Below are positions 6,887-12,627 of a DNA stretch of 19,108 bases, in pieces. Source of the stretch: Anaerolineales bacterium UBA7227. GTDB taxonomy: Bacteria; Chloroflexota; Anaerolineae; Anaerolineales; Villigracilaceae. The stretch is taken from NCBI GenBank assembly GCA_002473085.1, contig DKTP01000170.1, forward strand, positions 1 to 19,108, written 5' to 3'. Under the pieces are notes generated by a model, which was given only the letters and a program-made list of their open reading frames with translations, did no database searches and had not been told where the DNA came from. A program made the position numbers and the translations under genes. Position 1 is the stretch's first letter. Each line of letters opens with the position of its first letter.

Positions 6887-6941
6887 TATGGAACTTTCGA
6901 TGGCGCCTCCTTTCAGAATTGTCTTACAAAATGATGGCGGA

Positions 6942-6947
6942 ATTATA
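6942..6947 (-). promoter_or_regulatory. -10 box of the peptide transporter operon
   Basis: TATAAT on the minus strand (6947-6942), preceded directly by TG, sits 111 bp upstream of the binding-protein GTG. No good -35 is found at 16-18 bp, so an upstream-element or extended -10 type promoter is more likely. The predicted leader of about 105 nt contains the AAGGAGG sequence and the mini-ORF. Confidence 0.5.
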
Positions 6948-6961
6948 CAGCAAAATCCATT

Positions 6962-8074
6962 TCAATACATGGGCAAAGGCAGGCCCGCGCCGTTCAATTT
7001 GACTTCCCCCGGCTCGCGCGTCCACACGCCGGGGATGACCGTCCCGCAATGCGGACATTTCCCCTCCCCCGTGATCCGGTACGCGCGCACCCGGTAGCCG
7101 CGTCGCTCGACGACCGGCCGATTGCACCCCGGGCAGAACGTGTCCTCGTACTCGCCCACGCGTCCGGGCAAATTCCCCGCGTAGACGAAATGCAGCCCGG
7201 CCTCGCGTCCGATATCCGCCGCGCGCCGGAGCGTGGCCGCGTCGGTGTCGCCGTTCCCGGTCATCTTGTAATCCCGATGGAAGGCCGTCACGTGCCAGGG
7301 GATGTCGGGAGAGAGACCCGCGAGGAAGCGCGCCGCCTCCCAAAGTTCCGCGTTCGAATCGTTGAAGCCGGGGACGACGAGCGTCACCACCTCCGTCCAA
7401 ATCCCCATCTCGTGGACGCGTTGGATCCCGTCCAGGATGTTTTGGAGAACGCCGCCCAACTGGCGGTAATTTTTATCGTTCATGGACTTCAAGTCCACTT
7501 TGTACGCGTCGAGATACGGACGCAGATACTCCATCACTTCGGGCGTGTTATTTCCGTTCGAGACGTAGGCGCATTTCAAGCCCGCGGCCTTCGCCTCCTT
7601 GAAGATCGCCGCCGCCCACTCGCTGGTGATGAGCGGCTCGTTATATGAAGAGACGATCGCCGAGGCGCGCGCCTGCCGCGCCGCTTCTGCCATCTGCTGA
7701 GGGGAAATTTTGCGGATCAATTCAATTGAAGAGGCTGACGCGGGATCGCGCATGGCCTGGGATGTAAAATGATTCTGGCAGAATCCGCAGTGAAAATCGC
7801 ATCCCAGCATCCCAAACGTCAGCGCGGTTTCGCCGGGCGTCACATGCGAAAACGGTTTCTTCTCGATGGGATCGGCCTGTAGCGCCGCCACATAACCGAA
7901 CGGCACGCGTAACTCGCCTGCCTCGTTGAACCGAACCTGGCAGACCCCGCGCATTCCGGGCTTGATCAAACACCGATGCCCGCACGCGAGACAGCGCACT
8001 GCGCCTTTTTCCGCGCCCGTGTAGACCTCCCCCTTCCGCGTCAACCTATCCAACACATCCGCGATACTACTCAT
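6962..8074 (-). CDS. AmmeMemoRadiSam-type radical SAM enzyme
   Basis: This radical S-adenosylmethionine protein binds a 4Fe-4S cluster through CDFHCGFC (92-99: C92, C96, C99). The substrate is unknown for the family; in other genomes it occurs with AMMECR1 and Memo-like domains, hence the name. The 370-residue protein has an N-terminal cysteine cluster (C28, C31, C35, C45) typical of the family. The core includes SSYNEPLIT (142-150), YVSNGNNTPE (170-179) and YKVDLKSMN (191-199). A C-terminal zinc-ribbon-like extension has CxxC pairs C314/C317 and C340/C343. Start choice is uncertain between ATG 8074 and an in-frame TTG at 8083; neither has a Shine-Dalgarno. It is divergent from mobA with overlapping promoters. 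No AMMECR1 or Memo gene is in the window. Confidence 0.88.
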   Translation of the reverse strand: MSSIADVLDRLTRKGEVYTGAEKGAVRCLACGHRCLIKPGMRGVCQVRFNEAGELRVPFGYVAALQADPIEKKPFSHVTPGETALTFGMLGCDFHCGFCQNHFTSQAMRDPASASSIELIRKISPQQMAEAARQARASAIVSSYNEPLITSEWAAAIFKEAKAAGLKCAYVSNGNNTPEVMEYLRPYLDAYKVDLKSMNDKNYRQLGGVLQNILDGIQRVHEMGIWTEVVTLVVPGFNDSNAELWEAARFLAGLSPDIPWHVTAFHRDYKMTGNGDTDAATLRRAADIGREAGLHFVYAGNLPGRVGEYEDTFCPGCNRPVVERRGYRVRAYRITGEGKCPHCGTVIPGVWTREPGEVKLNGAGLPLPMY

Positions 8075-8086
8075 GGCAACCAACCG

Positions 8087-8094
8087 GTATAATA
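8087..8094. promoter_or_regulatory. Overlapping -10 boxes for the radical SAM gene and mobA
   Basis: TATAAT (8088-8093, plus) ends 7 nt before the mobA ATG at 8101. On the minus strand the same bases read TATTAT (8094-8089), placed upstream of the radical SAM gene. The two -10 elements share the same base pairs, so RNA polymerase could probably bind in only one direction at a time. mobA would be leaderless, and there is no ribosome binding site before it. Confidence 0.55.
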
Positions 8095-8100
8095 CGCCTC

Positions 8101-8724
8101 ATGTTCAGTCTCGTCATCCAGGCCGGCGGACAGTCCTCCCGCATGGGACAGGACAAAGCCCTCAAGCCGTTTCTGGGACGTCCGCTCATTCGATATGTGA
8201 TTGACCGGCTCGCGTCCCTCGCGGACGAGATCATCGTGACGACGAACCGTCCCGACGACTACGCCTTCCTCGACCTGCGCCTCGTTCCTGACCTCGCGCC
8301 GGGCCGCGGCTCCCTCGGCGGACTCTACACCGCGCTGGCCTCCGCGACGCGTCCCATCGTGGGCGTCGTCGCGTGCGACATGCCGTTCGCCAGCGCGGCG
8401 CTCCTCGAAACCGCGACGCGGCTCCTCGTCGAGGAGGCGGCGGACGTGGTCATCGCCAAAACGGAGGAGGGCTACGAACCCTTCCACGCGGTCTATCGCC
8501 GCGCGGTATGCGTCCCGGCCATCCAGTCTGCCATCGAAGCGGATAAGTGGAAGGTTATCTCCTGGTTTCCGGCGGTGAAAGTCCGCGAGTTGACTCCCGC
8601 CGAGGTATCCGCCGCGGATCCCGAGGGACGCGCCTTCCGCAACGTGAACACGCCCGAGGAGTTTGTCGAAGCCGAGCGGCTGGCGAAATTATCGGACGAC
8701 CAGAACCGGGCAGGGCGCGTGTGA
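8101..8724 (+). CDS. mobA: Molybdenum cofactor guanylyltransferase (MobA-like)
   Basis: MobA joins GMP from GTP to molybdopterin-bound molybdenum, making the guanine dinucleotide form of the cofactor in the cytoplasm. The 207-residue protein has the nucleotidyltransferase signature AGGQSSRMGQDKA (8-20, Lys19), the GRGSLGGLYTAL segment (68-79), the metal-binding ACDMPF (91-96) and the C-terminal FRNVNTPEEF (179-188) seen in MobA. The ATG at 8101 follows a perfect TATAAT by 7 nt without a ribosome binding site, so the mRNA is probably leaderless. Its last 36 bp overlap the end of the convergent stress-protein gene. No molybdoenzyme or other cofactor gene is nearby. A related nucleotidyltransferase with another acceptor (MobB/MocA type) is less likely. 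Confidence 0.87.
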   Translation: MFSLVIQAGGQSSRMGQDKALKPFLGRPLIRYVIDRLASLADEIIVTTNRPDDYAFLDLRLVPDLAPGRGSLGGLYTALASATRPIVGVVACDMPFASAALLETATRLLVEEAADVVIAKTEEGYEPFHAVYRRAVCVPAIQSAIEADKWKVISWFPAVKVRELTPAEVSAADPEGRAFRNVNTPEEFVEAERLAKLSDDQNRAGRV

Positions 8725-9111
8725 GATCACCTTCTGGCTGGTGCTGCCGAGCAGCGCGCCGGCCAGCCGTCCGAGGCCGCGCGAACCGATCACGATCACG
8801 TCGCTTTTGCGCGTGTTGGCTACGGTGACGATGGCTTCCGCGGGGGAACCTTCGAGCAATTCAGATTGCAGTTTGCCGGGAATTTCTCCCACGTTTGCGA
8901 GCGCGATATCCAGCACTGCCCGCGCGTCTTTAAAGCGGGCGTCGATGACGTACTGTATGTAGGGATCGCCAATGTAAGGCGGGATGAGGTCGTAGACCAC
9001 CACGATGCACAGTTCGGCCGACTTCATCTCGCGTGCCAAAGCGCCCGCCATTTGAGCGGCGCGCGAGCCGTGTTCAGAACCGTCAACGGCAAGAAGAATT
9101 TTATCGAACAT
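8689..9111 (-). CDS. Universal stress protein, UspA family
   Basis: This 140-residue single-domain Usp begins MFDKILLAVDGSEHG, typical of the family. The ATP-binding motif G-2X-G-9X-G(S/T) is present (G109, G112, G122-S123), so it is probably of the nucleotide-binding subclass. The C-terminus ends CPVLVVR as usual. The start ATG at 9111 has a strong AAGGAG Shine-Dalgarno 5 nt upstream, unlike several other genes here. A good promoter (TTGAAT, 17 bp, TATACT) lies upstream. Its TAA stop (8691-8689) lies inside the end of mobA on the other strand. It is divergent from the aminotransferase gene. The protein probably acts in stress or energy sensing; the exact role is unknown. Confidence 0.94.
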   Translation of the reverse strand: MFDKILLAVDGSEHGSRAAQMAGALAREMKSAELCIVVVYDLIPPYIGDPYIQYVIDARFKDARAVLDIALANVGEIPGKLQSELLEGSPAEAIVTVANTRKSDVIVIGSRGLGRLAGALLGSTSQKVISHAPCPVLVVR

Positions 9112-9140
9112 GGCAGCTCCTTTCTGTGCGGTACAATTTC

Positions 9141-9169
9141 AGTATACTGGACTTTCGCCCATAATTCAA
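9141..9169 (-). promoter_or_regulatory. Sigma-70-type promoter of the universal stress protein gene
   Basis: On the minus strand TTGAAT (9169-9164) and TATACT (9146-9141) are separated by exactly 17 bp, close to the consensus. The start codon lies 29 nt beyond the -10, leaving a short leader with AAGGAG. On the plus strand the same area also reads TATACT (9143-9148), which could serve the divergent aminotransferase gene with a poor -35 (TTTCTG). Confidence 0.65.
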
Positions 9170-9194
9170 ATTTTTTCGTTCAGGAGACCGTCCC

Positions 9195-10454
9195 ATGCCC
9201 CTCGACTTGAACCTCGTTCGCCGGCAATTCCCCTCGCTCGACCGCCCTGCCGTCTTCTTCGACAATCCCGGCGGGACGCAGATCGCGCGCCAGAGTTTGG
9301 AGCGCATCAACAAGTACCTGCTGGAAACCAACGCCAACCACGAAGGCGCGTTCGAGACCAGCCAGAAGTCGGACGCGATGCTGGACGAGGCGCACGCCGC
9401 GATGGCCGATTTTCTCAACGCGGCGCGGCCCGAGGAGATCGTCTTCGGCAATAACATGACGACGCTGACCCTGCACATTTCGCGTTCGCTGGCGCGGACT
9501 CTTTCCGCGGGCGACGAGATCGTGGTGACGCGTCTCGACCACGACGCGAACATCTCGCCCTGGCTGCTCGTCGCCGAGGACAGGGGCTGCAAGGTCACGT
9601 GGATTGACTTCGACATGGAGGACTGCACGCTGAAGCTGGACGAGTTCCAGCAGGCGATGGAGCGCAAGCCGAAGATCGTCGCGTTCGGATACGCCTCCAA
9701 CGCGGTGGGGACGATCAACCCCGCGCGGAGGCTCACGAAGATGGCAAAGGAGGCGGGCGCGCTGGTCTACATTGACGCGGTGCAGTACGCGCCGCACGGT
9801 CCGATTGACGTGCAGGACATCGGCTGCGATTTCCTCGTGTGCAGCAGTTATAAATTCTTCGGTCCGCACGCGGCCGCGCTCTACGGACGTTACGACCTGC
9901 TCGAAGAATTGAAGGCCTACAAAGTGCGTCCCGCCTCGAACAATCCCCCCGGCAAATTCGAGACCGGGACGCAGAACCACGAGGGCATCGCGGGAGCGCT
10001 GGGCGCGCTCGAATATTTCGAGTGGCTGGGGAATCAGTTCGGCGGCGCGGCCGCAGAAAGTCTGCGCGAGAGCGGGTTTTCGGGGCGGCGACTCGCCCTC
10101 AAGCAGGCGATGACGGCTATCCGCTCGTACGAATACGAGATGAGCCGCGCCCTGCTGGTGGCTGTCGCGTCCGTGCCGGGGACGCGCATCTACGGCATCA
10201 CCGACAGCAAAAGCCTCGACCAGCGCGTCCCGACGGTCTCGTTTACGCTGGAGGGGAAACATCCGCGTGCGGTGGCCGAGGCGTTAGGCAGGGAAGGCTT
10301 CTACGTCTGGGACGGCAACTACTACGCGCTGGCGGTGACGGAACGTCTCGGCGTGGAGGCCTCGGGCGGGATGGTGCGCGTCGGCGCGGCGCACTACAAC
10401 ACGATGGACGAAGTCAGCCGCCTGCAGGAGACGCTCGCGAAGATCGCGCGATAG
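9195..10454 (+). CDS. PLP-dependent class V aminotransferase (cysteine desulfurase-like, no catalytic Cys seen)
   Basis: This 419-residue fold-type I PLP enzyme resembles the VC1184-type cysteine desulfurase-like family. FFDNPGGTQ (21-29) starts the domain. The PLP-contact residues are H115, D194 and Q197 (YIDAVQYAPHG), and the Schiff-base lysine is K220 in CSSYKFFGPH. KFETGTQNHEGIAG (254-267) is the usual RFExGT region. The loop that carries the active-site cysteine in SufS and IscS-type enzymes corresponds to about 368-382 (FYVWDGNYYALAVTE) and has no cysteine. It is therefore probably not a persulfide-forming desulfurase; another elimination, epimerase or transamination reaction on an amino acid is more likely. 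The ATG at 9195 has AGGAG 8 nt upstream. argS follows after 21 bp with its own promoter. Confidence 0.88.
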   Translation: MPLDLNLVRRQFPSLDRPAVFFDNPGGTQIARQSLERINKYLLETNANHEGAFETSQKSDAMLDEAHAAMADFLNAARPEEIVFGNNMTTLTLHISRSLARTLSAGDEIVVTRLDHDANISPWLLVAEDRGCKVTWIDFDMEDCTLKLDEFQQAMERKPKIVAFGYASNAVGTINPARRLTKMAKEAGALVYIDAVQYAPHGPIDVQDIGCDFLVCSSYKFFGPHAAALYGRYDLLEELKAYKVRPASNNPPGKFETGTQNHEGIAGALGALEYFEWLGNQFGGAAAESLRESGFSGRRLALKQAMTAIRSYEYEMSRALLVAVASVPGTRIYGITDSKSLDQRVPTVSFTLEGKHPRAVAEALGREGFYVWDGNYYALAVTERLGVEASGGMVRVGAAHYNTMDEVSRLQETLAKIAR

Positions 10455-10459
10455 CCGAA

Positions 10460-10475
10460 TGTTATAATCCCGCCC
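10460..10475 (+). promoter_or_regulatory. Extended -10 promoter of argS, leaderless
   Basis: TG (10460-10461), one base, then a perfect TATAAT (10463-10468) ends 7 nt before the argS ATG at 10476. The 21-bp intergenic space holds nothing else and no Shine-Dalgarno is present. Transcription starting the usual distance from the -10 box would put the start codon at the very 5' end of the mRNA. Confidence 0.65.
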
Positions 10476-12293
10476 ATGTTCAACGATATTCAAAGCGTCA
10501 TCGAGGCAAAGATCCGCTCCTACTGCGCGGCGGAGGGGATTCCGCTTGCGCCGCTCAAGTGGACGGCGATCCCGTACAGCGGCGAGTGGGGCATCTCCAC
10601 TTCGTTTTTCCAGACCGCGGCGGACGAGGCGCGCGCGGGGCGCGCGGGGAAACCCGTCCCGGCGCGGGCGCAGGAGTTGGCCGAGCAGGTTCGAGGTCAG
10701 ATGGGAAGCGTGGAGGGAGTCAGCCGCGTGGACGCGGTGAAGGGCTACCTTAACGTCTATTTCGAGACGTCCGATTACGCGCGGCGGGTGGTGGATTCCG
10801 TCCTCGCCTCCCGCGCGGACTTTGGGCGGGGCGCGGCCAGGGGGGAGCGGGTCATGGTCGAGTACGCCCAGCCGAACACGCATCACTCGTTCCACATTGG
10901 ACATTATCGCAACACGATCCTGGGCGAGGCGCTGGCGCGGCTGACGGAGTTCGCGGGCTTCGAGACGATCCGCGCCTCGTATCCCGGCGACCTGGGCCTG
11001 GGCGTCATCACGGTGATGTGGGCTTACGACAGGTTTTATAAAGGGCAGGAACCCGCGGGCGTGCACGAGCGCGGACAATGGCTGCTGAAAATTTACGTCG
11101 AGGCCACGGCGCGGCTGGAGAAAAAGGAAAACGAAACGCCCGAAGAGACCGCGCTCCGCGAGCAGTATGAAGCCGAGCGCCGCGAGATGTATCGCAAATA
11201 CGACGCGGGCGATCCGTACGTGCGCGAACTCTGGCGCGTGACGCGCGAGTGGAGCCTGGAGGAACTGCGCGAGATCCTGCGCATGTTGGACGTGAAAATA
11301 GACGTGTGGTTCTTCGAGAGCGAAGTAGACGGACCGTCCAAAGCCATCGTGGAGGAGTTGATCGCCCGAGGCATCGCCGACGACGAACGTCCGCAGGGCG
11401 GCGCGGTCATCGTGAAGATTGACGAGAAACTCGGTCTCAAAAAAGAAAAGTACCGCACGAACGTCATCCTGCGCTCGGACGGGACCACGCTTTACCTGAC
11501 GAAGGACATCGCGCTGGCGAAAGTGAAATTCGAGCAGTATCACGTGGACCGTTCCATTTATGTGGTGGACGTGCGCCAGTCTCTGCATTTGCAACAGGCG
11601 TTCGCGATCTTGAGATTGTGGGGCTTTCCGCAGGCGGAGAAGTGCTATCACCTCGGCTACGGTTTCGTCAGCCTGCCCGAGGGAGCCATGTCGGCGCGGC
11701 GCGGACGCGTGACGCTGTTCAAAGACGTGGCGGACGAAGCCGTGCGGCGCGTGCTGGCGGTGGAATCGGAGAAGGCTCCCGAGATGAGCGACGCCGAGCG
11801 GAGGCAGGTCGCCGAGCAGGTCGGGCTGGGCGCGCTGGCCTATTCCATGCTCTCGGTGGACAACAACAAGGACATCGTCTTCGACATGGACGCGGCGCTC
11901 TCGTTCGACGGGCGCACGGGACCGTACATCCAGAACGCGCACGTGCGAGCCAACAGCATTTTGAAGAAGGCGCAGGCGGCGGGATACGAGGCGCGGGCCA
12001 CGGGACGCGCCTTCGATTATGAGTTGACGAAGCACGAGATCGAGCTCATCGAGCAGCTCTCGAAATTCCCCGCGGCGGTGGAACAGGCTGCGAACGAGTA
12101 CCGTCCGCTGGTGATGGCGGCGTACGCGTACGATTTGGCGAACGCCTTCCACTCGTTCTATCACGCGGCGCCGGTCTTGCAGGTGGAGGAGGCCGGGGTG
12201 CGCGAGTCCCGCCTGCAATTGGTGGCGGCGTCCAAACAGGTCATCGCCAACGCGCTGAAATTGCTGGATATTCAGTCGCCGGATGTGATGTAA
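10476..12293 (+). CDS. argS: Arginyl-tRNA synthetase
   Basis: This class Ia synthetase charges tRNA-Arg with arginine using ATP, in the cytoplasm. The 605-residue protein has the N-terminal tRNA-recognition Add1 domain (about 1-100). The catalytic domain carries the HIGH signature in HHSFHIGHYRNT (136-147). The KMSKS-like loop is AMSARRG (404-410) in place of KMSTRKG, so the lysine of that motif is partly replaced; divergence here is known among ArgRS enzymes. The DALR anticodon-binding domain begins near SFDGRTGPYIQNAHVR (476-491) and ends with a C-terminus of the usual type. The ATG at 10476 is supported by the promoter just before it and by the N-terminal homology. No downstream gene is close, and a terminator lies 196 bp later. 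Confidence 0.96.
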   Translation: MFNDIQSVIEAKIRSYCAAEGIPLAPLKWTAIPYSGEWGISTSFFQTAADEARAGRAGKPVPARAQELAEQVRGQMGSVEGVSRVDAVKGYLNVYFETSDYARRVVDSVLASRADFGRGAARGERVMVEYAQPNTHHSFHIGHYRNTILGEALARLTEFAGFETIRASYPGDLGLGVITVMWAYDRFYKGQEPAGVHERGQWLLKIYVEATARLEKKENETPEETALREQYEAERREMYRKYDAGDPYVRELWRVTREWSLEELREILRMLDVKIDVWFFESEVDGPSKAIVEELIARGIADDERPQGGAVIVKIDEKLGLKKEKYRTNVILRSDGTTLYLTKDIALAKVKFEQYHVDRSIYVVDVRQSLHLQQAFAILRLWGFPQAEKCYHLGYGFVSLPEGAMSARRGRVTLFKDVADEAVRRVLAVESEKAPEMSDAERRQVAEQVGLGALAYSMLSVDNNKDIVFDMDAALSFDGRTGPYIQNAHVRANSILKKAQAAGYEARATGRAFDYELTKHEIELIEQLSKFPAAVEQAANEYRPLVMAAYAYDLANAFHSFYHAAPVLQVEEAGVRESRLQLVAASKQVIANALKLLDIQSPDVM

Positions 12294-12488
12294 CCCGCCG
12301 CGCCCCCTCCATTTCCCATTGGAGAGGACGCCGAATGAGGTAGAAAATGGACTTTATCGGAAATAACGCCGGTATTTTTTCTGCCGCGAATGACGCGAAT
12401 TTCACGAAAAATTACGGAAAATTCGCGCGCATTCGTGAAATTCGCGGCGGGGAATTTTATTTCCGAAAGAATCAAAGATGATGCAAAG
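12294..12488. other. Gene-free stretch after argS
   Basis: This is the first part of a 334-bp space without a convincing gene. Base composition drops towards A/T compared with the flanking genes. It contains a large inverted repeat (12394-12446) and several CGAAT/TTTCACGAA-type short repeats. No promoter or coding frame is persuasive. A 67-codon minus-strand frame crosses it but its sequence is mostly the inverted repeat translated. Confidence 0.7.
12394..12446. repeat. Long inverted repeat (15-bp arms) built of short repeats
   Basis: CGCGAATTTCACGAA (12394-12408) and TTCGTGAAATTCGCG (12432-12446) are exact reverse complements around a 23-nt loop. Just upstream, GCGAATGAC (12386-12394) looks like a diverged 9-bp duplication of the left arm's start. 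The composition and style suggest a dispersed intergenic palindromic repeat. No T-tract follows, and the separate terminator comes 43 bp later. Confidence 0.8.
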
Positions 12489-12528
12489 ACAGGCTGAAAG
12501 TCACCTTGCTTTTAGCCTGTTTTTATTT
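12489..12528 (+). terminator. Intrinsic terminator downstream of argS
   Basis: ACAGGCTGAAAG (12489-12500) pairs with CTTTTAGCCTGT (12509-12520) as a 12-bp stem with one G-T pair and an 8-nt loop. TTTTATTT follows at 12521-12528. It would end plus-strand transcription from argS, 196 bp after its stop codon, and insulate the next gene. Confidence 0.85.
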
Positions 12529-12533
12529 AGAAT
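12506..12533 (+). promoter_or_regulatory. Possible promoter of the COG2403-like gene
   Basis: TTGCTT (12506-12511) and TAGAAT (12528-12533) are 16 bp apart, overlapping the right half of the argS terminator. The predicted 5' leader of about 85 nt is G/C-rich. It can form small stems: CCGGG with CCCGG, and GGAC with GTCC, inside an outer AGCCG and CGGCT pairing. I do not recognise it as any known riboswitch class. The ribosome binding site AGGAG (12616-12620) lies 7 nt before the ATG. Confidence 0.35.
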
Positions 12534-12627
12534 CATGTCGCGCCGGGTAAAAACGAAGCGGCTCAAAACTCAAGCCGGGCCGCCCGGACACTGTCCCCGA
12601 CGCGGCTGAAACGATAGGAGCAAACCT

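Noticed and set aside
10284..12218. 644-codon minus-strand open frame opposite argS
   Set aside because: Arg/His/Leu-rich complement of a clear arginyl-tRNA synthetase; no motif, promoter or ribosome binding site.
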